A program made the position numbers and the translations under genes. Positions 27,125 through 35,911 of a stretch of 64,000 bases of DNA are shown here, in pieces. Source of the DNA: Veronia pacifica. Lineage in GTDB: Bacteria; Pseudomonadota; Gammaproteobacteria; Enterobacterales; Vibrionaceae. Numbering within the stretch: position 1 is the stretch's first letter; each line of letters begins with the position of its first letter. The stretch spans positions 1-64,000 of the forward strand of contig NZ_LYBM01000020.1 in assembly GCF_001707825.1 (NCBI RefSeq). The letters run 5' to 3'. The notes under the pieces are model-generated. The model saw nothing but the letters and a program-made list of their open reading frames with translations, did no database searches and was not told the origin of the DNA.

Positions 27125-27466
27125 TTGTCCTATCAGCACCTACAGAGAACAACGAACTTGCTAAGACCGCGATCTAAAAATACGTCCAAAGTTCGATCCC
27201 TTCTCTACATCCTTCTTTGCACTGTCTTTGCAGTTCAGGTTTATATGGGCTCGCATCACCTCACTGAGCTCGACCATCTGTCAAATACCCATGTTGAATG
27301 TCAGCTCTGTCACTTTAATAGTCTTGGTTTTAACGATGTCGATTGCATCAGCATTGGTATTGCCAAAGAAACATATGAATATGTAAGGCAAGACCTTTCG
27401 TGTATCCCATTTTGTGACCTGCTTACTGCTTGTGCCCGCAGCCCACCTCTACAATATGTTGTCTGA
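27125..27466 (+). CDS. Small membrane-anchored Cys/His protein of the zinc cluster
   Basis: Up to 113 residues. A membrane segment (SLLYILLCTVFAVQVYMG) is followed by a metal-binding-looking HHLTELDHLSNTHVECQLCH, containing HH, H, H, CxxC and H, and the C-terminus is polar. It resembles the DUF2946/CopL-type small proteins often placed beside metal genes, but I am not certain of the family. The start is unsure: TTG at 27125 has no ribosome site, and a start near 27160 would suit a short signal segment. It is 41 bases upstream of the His-rich zinc protein and probably part of the same operon. Confidence 0.65.
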   Translation: MSYQHLQRTTNLLRPRSKNTSKVRSLLYILLCTVFAVQVYMGSHHLTELDHLSNTHVECQLCHFNSLGFNDVDCISIGIAKETYEYVRQDLSCIPFCDLLTACARSPPLQYVV

Positions 27467-27507
27467 AATTACTCGTATTTTTTTCACATTTGAGGTTTTA
27501 AATTGTT

Positions 27508-28212
27508 ATGAAATCAACCCTTTTACTGCTGCCTTCTTTGATTGGTCTGGCATTGAGCACAACAGCTTCAGCAGCTGAAAATGAACATCGTCATCACAAA
27601 GCACACAAACATGCCGAAGTATTGATGAATCTGATCCAGTCGGACTCATCCGTCATGATAGAGATCGAGGCACCAGCGGATGACGTTGTTGGCTTTGAGC
27701 ATCAGCCTAAAAACAAAAAGCAGCAAAAATTGATTGATGATGCTGTTGCTGTTTTGAATGACGCTAGCCGCATTATAAGTTTCAACCCTGAAGCGCAGTG
27801 TTTGGTGAAAGAAGCGAGCATTAAGCATGGCTTTAATGATGGTCACGATGAGCATCATGACCATGACAAACATGACCATGACAAGCACGACCATGACAAG
27901 CATGACCATGATAAGCATGACCATGACAAGCATGACCATGACAAGCATGACCATGACAAGCATGACCATGACAAACATGACCATGATAAGCACGACCATG
28001 ATGCGCATCATGACGGTGAGCACAGTGACGAACATAGCGAGTTTATCGTCAGCTATTCATTCGAGTGCCAAAGCCCTGAGAAATTGAAAACACTATCGAC
28101 CGAGTGGTTTTCAGTCTTTACATCCACGCGTGAAATTAAGCTGAAAGGTATCACTGATAAGGGGTCAACGACTGCAGAGCTCACCCCTGACAATACGTCA
28201 GTAAACCTTTAA
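27508..28212 (+). CDS. zrgA: ZrgA-like zinc-uptake protein, His-rich (DUF2796)
   Basis: About 234 residues: signal peptide MKSTLLLLPSLIGLALSTTA, an N-terminal domain with HRHHKAHKHAEVLMNLIQSD, and a C-terminal domain with SYSFECQSPEKLKTLSTEWF, as in DUF2796 proteins. In between, residues 117-161 are nine tandem HDHDK units (last one HDHDA) that should bind zinc or similar ions in the periplasm. Vibrio cholerae ZrgA, a protein of this family, works with ABC components in zinc acquisition. Following genes give an ATPase, an FtsX-type permease and a DUF3299 protein, the same order as I recall for zrg. Confidence 0.85.
   Translation: MKSTLLLLPSLIGLALSTTASAAENEHRHHKAHKHAEVLMNLIQSDSSVMIEIEAPADDVVGFEHQPKNKKQQKLIDDAVAVLNDASRIISFNPEAQCLVKEASIKHGFNDGHDEHHDHDKHDHDKHDHDKHDHDKHDHDKHDHDKHDHDKHDHDKHDHDKHDHDAHHDGEHSDEHSEFIVSYSFECQSPEKLKTLSTEWFSVFTSTREIKLKGITDKGSTTAELTPDNTSVNL
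27856..27990 (+). repeat. 15-bp tandem repeat inside zrgA (9 units)
   Basis: Nine head-to-tail units of about CATGACCATGACAAG, each coding HDHDK, with only synonymous changes (AAA/AAG, GAT/GAC, CAT/CAC) apart from the final Lys to Ala. The near identity suggests recent slippage expansion and a length that varies between strains. Confidence 0.85.
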
Positions 28213-28257
28213 ACAAGGGTAGGGGAGCCAATGGCTCCCCGAACTTTGGAGCAAATA

Positions 28258-29013
28258 ATGATAGAGATTAATAATCTGACATATCGCTGGCCGGGGACCG
28301 ACAAGCCTCAGCTGGACATTGAGCATCTGAGTGTCAGACAAGGCGAAAAGCTGTTTATTAGCGGTGAGAGTGGAAGTGGTAAGTCAACATTGCTTGGTCT
28401 GTTGGCTGGTATTTCTGTTCCAGATACCGGGACGATTACGATTGCTGATACCGAGTTGTCGTCGCTTTCTGCGTCAAAGCGAGACATTTTCCGAGCAGAT
28501 CATGTTGGTATGATATTCCAACAGTTTAATCTTCTGCCTTACCTCAACGTGCTAGAGAACGTTCTGTTACCTTGTCACTTTTCTTCAGTCCGACGACAGC
28601 GTTTGACGACCGAAGCGAATCGAGCGGCAACGCTTCTTTTATCTGACTTGGGTTTATCACCAACATTGTTTACTAAACCAGTAACGGCATTGAGTATTGG
28701 TCAGCAGCAGCGTGTTGCTGTTGCTCGGGCGTTGATGGGTAAACCAGAGTTAGTGATTGCAGATGAACCCACCTCTGCGTTGGATCAAAATGCACGTGAT
28801 AAGTTTTTATCCTTACTGGTGAGCCAGTGTGAAGCAACAGGAAGCAGCTTGTTGTTTGTCAGCCATGACCAAACACTAAAGTCGCATTTTGACCGAGAAG
28901 TCTGCTTGTCTGAGATTAACCGGGCCAAGTCTGTGAGTGATGATGAAGATACCCATGAGACTGGCGTTCTAGATGCTGGTGTATCGGAGAGTAAAGAGAG
29001 GACTCGATCATGA
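28258..29013 (+). CDS. ABC transporter ATP-binding protein (zinc cluster)
   Basis: About 251 residues of the LolD/MacB-type ATPase group. Walker A FISGESGSGKSTLLGLLAG, Q-loop GMIFQQFNLLPYLNV, signature LSIGQQQRVAVARALMG, Walker B LVIADEPTSALDQNA and the switch His in LLFVSHDQ are all intact. ATG at 28258 (GGAG upstream) is preferred to 28231. The end overlaps the permease gene by 4 bases (ATGA). It should power the FtsX-like permease next to it in handling zinc or a zinc-bound protein. Confidence 0.9.
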   Translation: MIEINNLTYRWPGTDKPQLDIEHLSVRQGEKLFISGESGSGKSTLLGLLAGISVPDTGTITIADTELSSLSASKRDIFRADHVGMIFQQFNLLPYLNVLENVLLPCHFSSVRRQRLTTEANRAATLLLSDLGLSPTLFTKPVTALSIGQQQRVAVARALMGKPELVIADEPTSALDQNARDKFLSLLVSQCEATGSSLLFVSHDQTLKSHFDREVCLSEINRAKSVSDDEDTHETGVLDAGVSESKERTRS

Positions 29014-30266
29014 TTGCCGTTGCGAATCTTGCGTGGAGAAGTGTTCTCAATAGAAAAAATACTGCTTTGCTCACGATATTGACTGTGGCCGTGTCTGTGG
29101 TGTTGCTACTTGGCGTAGAGCGGGTAAGAGTGCAGGCGAAAGAGAGCTTTGCGAACACTATTTCAGGTACTGACCTGATAATGGGAGCACGCTCAGGCAA
29201 TATTAATCTTCTTCTCTATTCTGTATTCCATATCGGTAATGCGACAAATAATGTCGATTGGAAGACAGTGAAAGATATTGTCGGACAGCCTGCCGTTAAG
29301 TGGTACATACCGATATCCCTTGGTGATTCCCATCGAGGCTTCCGTGTGACTGGTACGACAACCACCTTTTTTGAACAATACCGTTACGGACGAAAACAAC
29401 TGCTGAGTTTTCAACAGGGAAGAGAATTCGATGCCTTATCAGATGTTGTTATCGGTGCTGAAGTCGCCAGACAACTCAACTATAAGCTGGGTGACAGTAT
29501 TATCATTGCTCATGGACTGTCAGATCAGTCATTTACCCGCCATGATGATTCACCGTTTGAGATCTCAGGTATTCTAAATCCGACAGGTACACCTATTGAT
29601 CGGGGAGTATTCGTTTCCCTTGCTGCGATTGATGCTATACACGAAGGATGGGAGACTGGGACGAAGCGAGCAACGGGTGCGGCGTTTGCAAAAGATTATA
29701 CCAATCATGAGCCTACAGCAGTGACCGCAGTCTTTATTGGCTTGAAATCCAGATTGCAGACGTTCAGTTTACAAAGACAAATCAACGAATACCGTTTTGA
29801 GCCGCTGTCAGCAATTATTCCCGGTCTGGTCCTTCGTGAACTCTGGTCGATGATGTCAGTAGCAGAAAAAACACTTTTGGTTGTCTCTGGTTTCGTTGTT
29901 TTTGCGGGCCTTTTGGGCATGCTCTCCAGTCTTTTGACCAGCCTCAATGAGCGGCGTCGTGAAATGGCAATTTTACGTGCAGTAGGTGCGAGACCTCACC
30001 ATATCTTTCTGTTACTCGTCAGTGAAGCCGGACTATTGACCTTTTGCGGGATCATCGTTGGAATCCTGATGCTTGCTGTTCTGCTATTATTTGGGGTGCC
30101 AATTCTCCATGCTCAATATGGGTTGGTGGTTGATGTGTGGCATATCACCGAGTATGAATTATCTATGTTGGCAATTGTTCAAGCCGCAGGGATTTTAATT
30201 GGTTGTCTGCCTGCTCTCAGCGCTTATAGACAGTCGCTTTCCGATGGAATGACGATAAGGGTTTAA
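29010..30266 (+). CDS. FtsX/MacB-type ABC transporter permease (zinc cluster)
   Basis: About 418 residues. Membrane helix near the N-terminus (TALLTILTVAVSVVLLLGV), a large periplasmic domain about 45-285 and three C-terminal helices about 285-410 with the FtsX core LNERRREMAILRAVGARPHH. This is the architecture of type VII (mechanotransmission) ABC systems, which move lipoproteins or act on the periplasm rather than import ions. It overlaps the ATPase gene by 4 bases. Homologues in the V. cholerae zrg locus are needed for zinc uptake, by my recollection. Confidence 0.9.
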   Translation: MIAVANLAWRSVLNRKNTALLTILTVAVSVVLLLGVERVRVQAKESFANTISGTDLIMGARSGNINLLLYSVFHIGNATNNVDWKTVKDIVGQPAVKWYIPISLGDSHRGFRVTGTTTTFFEQYRYGRKQLLSFQQGREFDALSDVVIGAEVARQLNYKLGDSIIIAHGLSDQSFTRHDDSPFEISGILNPTGTPIDRGVFVSLAAIDAIHEGWETGTKRATGAAFAKDYTNHEPTAVTAVFIGLKSRLQTFSLQRQINEYRFEPLSAIIPGLVLRELWSMMSVAEKTLLVVSGFVVFAGLLGMLSSLLTSLNERRREMAILRAVGARPHHIFLLLVSEAGLLTFCGIIVGILMLAVLLLFGVPILHAQYGLVVDVWHITEYELSMLAIVQAAGILIGCLPALSAYRQSLSDGMTIRV

Positions 30267-30269
30267 GTC

Positions 30270-30752
30270 ATGAAAAAGTTTTTAAGCTGGGCTTTGCTTG
30301 GCATTGCGATGAATGTTAGTGCCGCGCCAGAGCTCTCTCTTAGTTGGGAAGATCTGGTTCCGGAATCAGAGAGACTGCTTTACAGTGATCAGCCGATTAT
30401 CAGTCACCAAGGCGAACCCATTCAAAGTCGTCTTGGCAAAGTTCGCAACGAACTGAACAATTCTTTTGTTGGTCTGAGTGGTTTTGTGATTCCGTTAGAG
30501 GGGGATGTAAACAGTATCACCGAATTCCTTCTCGTCCCGTTTATGGGAGCGTGCATTCACGTTCCGCCTCCCCCACCGAACCAAATTGTTTACGTGAAGT
30601 TTGATAAGGGCGTTCCTCCCAGTGAACTGTGGGATATTGTTTATGTTACGGGTAAGTTGCGTACTGTTGCTGTTGATACTGACGGAATACTGTCGGGTTA
30701 CGTGCTCGAAGGAAAAGCAGTCAGACCTTATGATGATGCAATAGACGGCTAA
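30270..30752 (+). CDS. DUF3299 exported protein (zinc cluster)
   Basis: About 160 residues with signal peptide MKKFLSWALLGIAMNVSAAP. The DUF3299 mark is visible as LVPFMGACIHVPPPPPNQIV, with the conserved Cys and HVPPPPPNQ, plus GFVIPLEGD before it. Proteins of this family often accompany zinc/cobalt ABC genes. It follows the permease gene by three bases and closes the operon; a GC-rich hairpin comes 12 bases later. Confidence 0.85.
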   Translation: MKKFLSWALLGIAMNVSAAPELSLSWEDLVPESERLLYSDQPIISHQGEPIQSRLGKVRNELNNSFVGLSGFVIPLEGDVNSITEFLLVPFMGACIHVPPPPPNQIVYVKFDKGVPPSELWDIVYVTGKLRTVAVDTDGILSGYVLEGKAVRPYDDAIDG

Positions 30753-31157
30753 ACGACTCTGAGCCCCGCTATAGTGAGCGGGGCTTGATAACGAACATAT
30801 TCAACGATAAACACACCGAATAGCAAGCGAGTAACACTGCACACAAATATATGGGTGTTTACCAGCAGCAACACACTTCCTGCACAATGCCAGCACTCCT
30901 GGGGTAAAACTTTCAGCAGAACACATGATATCAAGCCTCCTCATCTATCCGGAAAGCACAGGCTCTCACAAGAACGATGATCTTTGTGTTAAATCAAGTT
31001 GCACCCAGATATTGCGATCTTTTCTTATTGGGAAAAAGCGTGTTTGGTGCATTTGTGTATATGCTGGATATTATAAAATTTAAATGATCGGTCTGTCTGA
31101 CAGGTCGAGGCCAAAGAATGGCACTGATAATGGGTAATATTGGATAGGGATGTAGAT
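30753..31157. other. Intergenic stretch after the zinc operon
   Basis: Begins with the terminator hairpin 30764-30787 and ends at the MurQ start. About 350 bases in between show no gene or recognised operator; the MurQ promoter should be here. Confidence 0.4.
30764..30787 (+). terminator. Terminator hairpin of the zinc operon
   Basis: AGCCCCGCT (30764-30772) and AGCGGGGCT (30779-30787) form a 9-bp GC-rich stem with a 6-base loop, 12 bases past the DUF3299 stop. The T run is short. Confidence 0.6.
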
Positions 31158-32057
31158 ATGGCAATGATCACCGAGAGCCGAAATCCGGCTACAAAGTATA
31201 TTGATAAGTTGGATACATTAGATTTAGTTAAGGTGATCAACAGTGAGGATAAAAAGGTAGCCAGTGCTGTTGAGCTCGTTTTACCTGAGATTGCTAGGGC
31301 CATAGAGGTGACAACAGCCGCCTTTAAACGTGGAGGGAGGCTCATTTATATCGGAGCTGGCACATCTGGGCGTCTGGGTATTTTGGATGCCAGTGAATGT
31401 CCCCCAACGTTCGGGACAGACCCGGATATGGTTGTCGGCCTAATTGCTGGTGGTGAGCAAGCGATAAGAAACCCAGTTGAAAATGCAGAAGATAATCGTA
31501 AAGCTGCGATATCAGACTTACTTGCAATTCGGCTCGCACCAGCTGACATTTTAGTGGGAGTAGCTGCGAGTGGAAGAACACCCTATGTACTATCAGCCGT
31601 TGAGTTCGCTAAAGACCAAGGTGTAAAGACGATAGGAATTTCGTCAAATCCAGGGAGTGAGTTAGAACTCTCCGCCGACATTGCCATTACACCAGTGGTG
31701 GGGCCTGAGGTCATCAGCGGTTCTTCAAGACTCAAGTCTGGCACTGCTCAGAAGATGATCCTTAATATGCTAACGACCGGGGCTATGGTTAAAATGGGCA
31801 AGGTGTTTGGAAATCTTATGGTCGATGTTCAAGCATCTAATGCCAAGTTAGTTGATAGACAAAAAAAGATTATTATGGAAGTGACAGGTTGTACTTACGA
31901 AAGTGCTGAGAAAGCTTTAGTTGATAGCCAAGGTCACTGTAAAACGGCGATTTTGATGGTCATGGCTGACCTAACTTATGAAGAGGCGACACTCCTTTTA
32001 GACGATCATCAAGGGTTTATCAGTGCTGCATTTCTCGACAGAGGGATCCCTCTATAG
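31158..32057 (+). CDS. murQ: N-acetylmuramic acid 6-phosphate etherase
   Basis: About 299 residues, the normal MurQ length. MITESRNPATKYIDKLDTLD is the family start; the SIS domain shows LIYIGAGTSGRLGILDASEC, PPTFG, and VGVAASGRTPYVLSAVEFAK; the helical C-terminus is ATLLLDDHQGFISAAF. It cleaves the D-lactyl ether of MurNAc-6-phosphate to GlcNAc-6-phosphate in cell-wall recycling. ATG at 31158 is chosen because AGGGATGT lies just before it (TTG at 31140 is upstream of the site). AnmK and MurP are not adjacent. Confidence 0.93.
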   Translation: MAMITESRNPATKYIDKLDTLDLVKVINSEDKKVASAVELVLPEIARAIEVTTAAFKRGGRLIYIGAGTSGRLGILDASECPPTFGTDPDMVVGLIAGGEQAIRNPVENAEDNRKAAISDLLAIRLAPADILVGVAASGRTPYVLSAVEFAKDQGVKTIGISSNPGSELELSADIAITPVVGPEVISGSSRLKSGTAQKMILNMLTTGAMVKMGKVFGNLMVDVQASNAKLVDRQKKIIMEVTGCTYESAEKALVDSQGHCKTAILMVMADLTYEEATLLLDDHQGFISAAFLDRGIPL

Positions 32058-32058
32058 C

Positions 32059-32102
32059 TGATCCGAGCTATGAGGTTAGTTGATCCGAGCGATGAGATTA
32101 GA
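32059..32102. repeat. Imperfect 22-bp tandem duplication
   Basis: Two adjacent 22-base copies (32059-32080 and 32081-32102) start TGATCCGAGC and differ at three positions. They lie between the murQ stop and a terminator hairpin. Confidence 0.7.
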
Positions 32103-32112
32103 CAATAGAAAA

Positions 32113-32129
32113 GGCGACATATTGTCGCC
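32113..32129. terminator. Bidirectional terminator between murQ and the NfeD/QmcA operon
   Basis: GGCGACA (32113-32119), loop TAT, TGTCGCC (32123-32129). On the minus strand the stem is followed by CTTTTCT; on the plus strand by CTCTTGT. It separates two convergent units. Confidence 0.65.
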
Positions 32130-32147
32130 CTCTTGTCACGTTTCGGT

Positions 32148-32600
32148 TTACTCAGACGGTTCTATCACTAAAACAATACCATCCACCTGTACGACTTTTA
32201 CTCTCGACCCCGCACTCATTTCTTGTGAGGCACGGGCAGACCATGTTGTGTCGCCAAGCTTCACTCTGTTGGTACCAATCACTACATCGCTATCCAGCGT
32301 GATTTCCTGCCCGATTAGCTGGCTTTCTTTCTGGTTAAGTTTACGGCCTGCATCATCTTCAGTATCACTTTGAAGCTGACGTCGCCACCAAAGCCAAGTG
32401 GTGGCGAGAGACAAGGCACCAAATGACATCCACTGTATTTGCCAGCTCATTGGGATAAAGTTCATCAGTGCACCAACGATTAATGCTGATGTACCTAACC
32501 AAAGAAAATATCCCCCTGTACCCGCCAGTTCTGCAATTAACAGTAACAAGCCAAATGCGAGCCAGTGTAAGTAATTAATATCTGTCAGTAACTCTATCAA
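32148..32600 (-). CDS. NfeD family protein, short form (YbbK-like)
   Basis: About 150 residues: two or three membrane helices (LAFGLLLLIAELAGTGGYFL then IQWMSFGALSLATTWLWWRR) followed by a C-terminal OB-fold (LIGQEITLDSDVVIGTNRVK). The protease domain of long NfeD is absent, as in E. coli YbbK. The start is TTG at 32600 behind AGGAGACAG. It lies 8 bases downstream of the SPFH gene and probably assists that protein in the inner membrane. Confidence 0.88.
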   Translation of the reverse strand: MIELLTDINYLHWLAFGLLLLIAELAGTGGYFLWLGTSALIVGALMNFIPMSWQIQWMSFGALSLATTWLWWRRQLQSDTEDDAGRKLNQKESQLIGQEITLDSDVVIGTNRVKLGDTTWSARASQEMSAGSRVKVVQVDGIVLVIEPSE

Positions 32601-32608
32601 ACTGTCTC

Positions 32609-33532
32609 CTATCTCTTGTCAGCAGTACTATGCTTGAACATCTCAGCGATACCAGCTATCGAGCCCATCAGGCCTGAAGCTTCAAGTGGCAGCATAACAA
32701 TTTTTCCATTCTCTGCCTGACCAATAGTTTTCAGTGCCTCAGTATAACCCTGAGCAACAAAATAGTTCACAGCTTGAACATCACCTTTAGCGATGGCGTC
32801 ACTTACCATGCTCGTTGCTTTCGCCTCTGCTTCAGCAGCACGCTCACGAGCCTCTGCCTGAAGAATAGCGGCCTGTTTTTCACCTTCAGCTTTCAGGATC
32901 TCCGATTGTTTCTGACCTTCAGCTCGGAGTATTTCTGCCTGACGAATACCTTCGGCCTCTAATATTTCCGCTCGCTTATTTCGTTCAGCTTTCATCTGAG
33001 CGTTCATTGCCTCAGTCAAATCTTTCGGCGGCTGAACGTCTTTGATTTCAATACGGGTAACCTTAACCCCCCATGGGTTGGTCGCTTCATCAACAATAGA
33101 CAATAACTTCGTATTGATCATATCTCGTTGGCTCAACATTTCATCAAGCTCCATCGAGCCAAGAACGGTACGGATGTTTGTGAGAGTCAGATTGCGGATC
33201 GCATGCTCCAAATCATTAACCTCATACGCTGCTTTGGCAGCATCAATGACCTGAACAAAACATACTGCATCAATGACAACGTTAGCGTTGTCCTTTGATA
33301 TGACTTCCTGAGCTGGGATATCCATTACCCGCTCCATCATATTAATTCTATTGCCGATTCCATCTATAAACGGAATAATCAGATTAAGGCCGGGTTTCAG
33401 CGTCTGGGTGTAACGCCCGAAACGTTCTACCGTCCAGTTATTTCCCTGTGGAACTGTCTTAATACCCGCTGCGATAAATACGACGGCAACAACGATAAAT
33501 ACGCCAATCGTAATGAGAGAATCAATTTCCAT
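32609..33532 (-). CDS. qmcA: SPFH domain protein, QmcA/paraslipin type
   Basis: About 307 residues. N-terminal membrane helix ([20 protein letters not shown]), Band 7 domain with [20 protein letters not shown] and [20 protein letters not shown], then a long coiled coil built of [20 protein letters not shown]-like repeats, and the C-terminal [13 protein letters not shown]. This is the QmcA/YbbK arrangement with the short NfeD downstream. E. coli QmcA is linked to membrane protein quality control with FtsH/HflKC. ATG at 33532 (AGGAAGG upstream) is preferred to TTG 33538. Symbol given by family resemblance. Confidence 0.9.
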   Translation of the reverse strand: MEIDSLITIGVFIVVAVVFIAAGIKTVPQGNNWTVERFGRYTQTLKPGLNLIIPFIDGIGNRINMMERVMDIPAQEVISKDNANVVIDAVCFVQVIDAAKAAYEVNDLEHAIRNLTLTNIRTVLGSMELDEMLSQRDMINTKLLSIVDEATNPWGVKVTRIEIKDVQPPKDLTEAMNAQMKAERNKRAEILEAEGIRQAEILRAEGQKQSEILKAEGEKQAAILQAEARERAAEAEAKATSMVSDAIAKGDVQAVNYFVAQGYTEALKTIGQAENGKIVMLPLEASGLMGSIAGIAEMFKHSTADKR

Positions 33533-33781
33533 AAACAAATCCTTCCTGTGATATCTCGCTATCCGAGACCTTTATTCTTGCTTAATCATTAACCGCGAAC
33601 AATGCCATTATTCTGATATAGATCCAATTACATCAAGTATTTATGCATTTAGTTTACTTTCTAATGTGTCATCCGTAATGAGTAAACTCTATTTTTGCAA
33701 TAATTTAGGGCTCGAACACGAGCAACATATTTAAACAAAGTCACTCTGTGAATTGGCTGATGTATAGCCTAGTGGCATGAT

Positions 33782-33814
33782 GGAAGGGTGCTTTTTATAT
33801 TTTAGAACCCTTCC
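33782..33814 (-). terminator. Terminator hairpin of the rhodopsin-carotenoid operon
   Basis: GGAAGGGT (33782-33789) and ACCCTTCC (33807-33814) form an 8-bp stem with a 17-base A/T-rich loop, 12 bases past the blh stop on the minus strand. No T run follows closely, so efficiency is uncertain. Confidence 0.5.
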
Positions 33815-33825
33815 GTCACGTGGAC

Positions 33826-34740
33826 TCAGTCATCAGAAGTCTGAGAGGGCTGGGATAATGTTGTTTTTTCAAAAAGGTGCACAATGACCATATGCGGGAC
33901 GGTTAAAGCAAATAAGCCTGCAAATACCGTATGTATAAGTCTTGATGAAGTACCGATATGTTCGAGAGAAAACCATAAAATGGCCGCTAAAAGAACAGTG
34001 GCTAGGGTTGTCAAAGCTACAACAGAGAGCATAACGCCAGTGAGCTTGGTATTTTTGACGATTTCAAAGAAATGGCGAGGTGAATGTACTGAACAGAAAT
34101 AAAGTAAAAAATACAAAATGATTGGGAGTGTGTTTGCGGCGAACAGCAGTATTGCTGCGTCTAATAGCCACATGTTGGGTCTACCGGTGTAAAAGTGACT
34201 CAGGGCACGGTAAGCGATATAGGGCGATGTGATTAATGCACCTGCACATAACACCTGCGTGGTCATCAATGACGCTGAGTCGCTGTAAGCTGTAAATTGA
34301 TAAAGTTCCTGAAAGATCTCTCGGGTGGCTCCGGGGTTTGATGGCACGGGCAGACAAATTACCCAGATGCCAAAAATCATACGCTCGACATTACCATTGG
34401 TTGGCCAGTCTGCGCCAAAATGCCAGAAAGTGATCACAAAGAAAATGCTCAGACCCAGTACAGGGTTCAAAAACCAGATGGCAAGACACAATAACGTCAG
34501 AGCCACATAGCCTGTCAGCCAGATTAACAATCCCCGGAGATTTTTCCATAGCTTGAGATGATATGAGAGGGGGAGATCCATTGCACCGTGGGGCAATCCC
34601 AGCAGTACAATCAATACCGCCGAAATAAGCGTTTGATCAACCAGACTCAGGTCTCGGATAGCAAGCAGCATGACCAGTGCAATGACTGGAAAGATAAAGA
34701 GTGTGCGTTCAGAATTGCTTTTTGTTGGTGTAGAAGTCAC
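33826..34740 (-). CDS. blh: Beta-carotene 15,15-prime-dioxygenase, Brp/Blh family
   Basis: About 304 residues, mostly membrane helices. Iron-ligand His motifs of the family are present: LLGLPHGAMDLPLSYH, FWHFGADWP and CSVHSPRHFFEI. The enzyme splits beta-carotene with O2 into two retinals, the chromophore of the rhodopsin encoded at the operon start. The start is GTG at 34740, with AGAGGA upstream, overlapping the crtY end by 32 bases; longer extension into crtY makes no sense for the family. It is the last gene of the operon. Confidence 0.9.
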   Translation of the reverse strand: MTSTPTKSNSERTLFIFPVIALVMLLAIRDLSLVDQTLISAVLIVLLGLPHGAMDLPLSYHLKLWKNLRGLLIWLTGYVALTLLCLAIWFLNPVLGLSIFFVITFWHFGADWPTNGNVERMIFGIWVICLPVPSNPGATREIFQELYQFTAYSDSASLMTTQVLCAGALITSPYIAYRALSHFYTGRPNMWLLDAAILLFAANTLPIILYFLLYFCSVHSPRHFFEIVKNTKLTGVMLSVVALTTLATVLLAAILWFSLEHIGTSSRLIHTVFAGLFALTVPHMVIVHLFEKTTLSQPSQTSDD

Positions 34741-35911
34741 GACTGTTAATCCTCTGAAATGCAGATTGAAGATTGCTAACGGCTGCTTTAATAAAAGGTG
34801 CAGCAGGCATTGCATTGATGACTTTAAGGTTGTCGAGTGGGGTGGCATTATCAGACATAAAACGGGCGAAGCAGTCAGCGTTTACTCTATCAGCCATATC
34901 AATAAATAGATTTGAGGCCGATGTTTCATTTGATGAGAGTACATCAAGGAACAAGCTATCCATTGTTCTTTGTGTCGGTGATGATGAGTCGAGATGCGGA
35001 ATGACGGACCACTTTCTGTAGTGTTCAGCACATTTCTTTGCCCAAGCCTGAATACGAAGGAATGCATATCCGCTCGAAGGACGCAGGGCGCCAGCATTCA
35101 TTCCTGCAAGGATAATGTTTGAATCTTTGTCTGGTTCACTCAGTTTCATCCCCATGGGTAAAACGGCTTGTTCTTCGCGGGAAATTTTCCAATCTTTGTG
35201 TGGTGAAAATCGATAGCGCAACAGCTTAGTGAGAATCGGTCTGAGTGTTTCGGGTGCAAAGAGCTTTGGCGAAAAAGCAGTCAGCTCGATCAGTGCTCGA
35301 TTCTCTTCCAGCGGGAGTAAATAGTTAAATGTCAGACCGAGTGACGTATCGTTCAAGCGATCCATTAACATTGGGATTTGTTGATTAAACACAGGTGACG
35401 AGGTAGTGACCTCTGCGCCATAAAAAATTTGAAAAAGAGGAGCAGTTGTTACCTGAGTCAGTTCAGGTGGGCGGGTATCAACAACCTGCCGCGCAAAAAA
35501 GTGTTGGTCACCAGTTATCACTTTTACACCATCTTTCGACGCCTCAAGCTTATCCACCTTGGTGTTCATGTGCATCAGGCAGTGTGGATTCAATCTCAGA
35601 AGCGATTGGCTGAAGTGATAAAAGTCTTCAGCAGCAATGTGATGATAGTGCCAGTGTTCGGATTCATGGGTAACGTGTTTTCCGTTTGCTGAAAATGACC
35701 ATGAGGACCACGACCGGGAGATGGGAAGGTGCCTGTTCAGGGATTGTTTACCCCAAAAGCACCATGTTCTGTCGTTGGTATATTTCGGCCTCACCTCTAA
35801 TATCAAGATGCGCGGAAGGTCAACCAGGTAAGACAGACTGACCGCCAGTGACAGGCCAGCAGCGCCGCCACCTATGATGATGATATCAGCGTCATACTTG
35901 CTTTTTCCCAT
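34709..35911 (-). CDS. crtY: Lycopene beta-cyclase
   Basis: About 400 residues. Dinucleotide-binding start YDADIIIIGGGAAGLSLAVS, then NDRTWCFWG, the bacterial CrtY mark, VVDTRPPE (usually vIDgR) and SSGYAFLRIQ near the C-terminus. It closes both ends of lycopene to give beta-carotene. ATG at 35911 (GGGGACAATAGGT before it) is chosen over an upstream start at 35944; it overlaps crtB by 20 bases and blh by 32. The overlaps imply one transcript and coupled translation. Confidence 0.9.
   Translation of the reverse strand: MGKSKYDADIIIIGGGAAGLSLAVSLSYLVDLPRILILEVRPKYTNDRTWCFWGKQSLNRHLPISRSWSSWSFSANGKHVTHESEHWHYHHIAAEDFYHFSQSLLRLNPHCLMHMNTKVDKLEASKDGVKVITGDQHFFARQVVDTRPPELTQVTTAPLFQIFYGAEVTTSSPVFNQQIPMLMDRLNDTSLGLTFNYLLPLEENRALIELTAFSPKLFAPETLRPILTKLLRYRFSPHKDWKISREEQAVLPMGMKLSEPDKDSNIILAGMNAGALRPSSGYAFLRIQAWAKKCAEHYRKWSVIPHLDSSSPTQRTMDSLFLDVLSSNETSASNLFIDMADRVNADCFARFMSDNATPLDNLKVINAMPAAPFIKAAVSNLQSAFQRINSRDFYTNKKQF

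Noticed and set aside
27856-27990. CRISPR-like direct repeats
   Set aside because: Repeats are contiguous, in frame, without spacers, and encode the HDHDK tract of the zinc protein.
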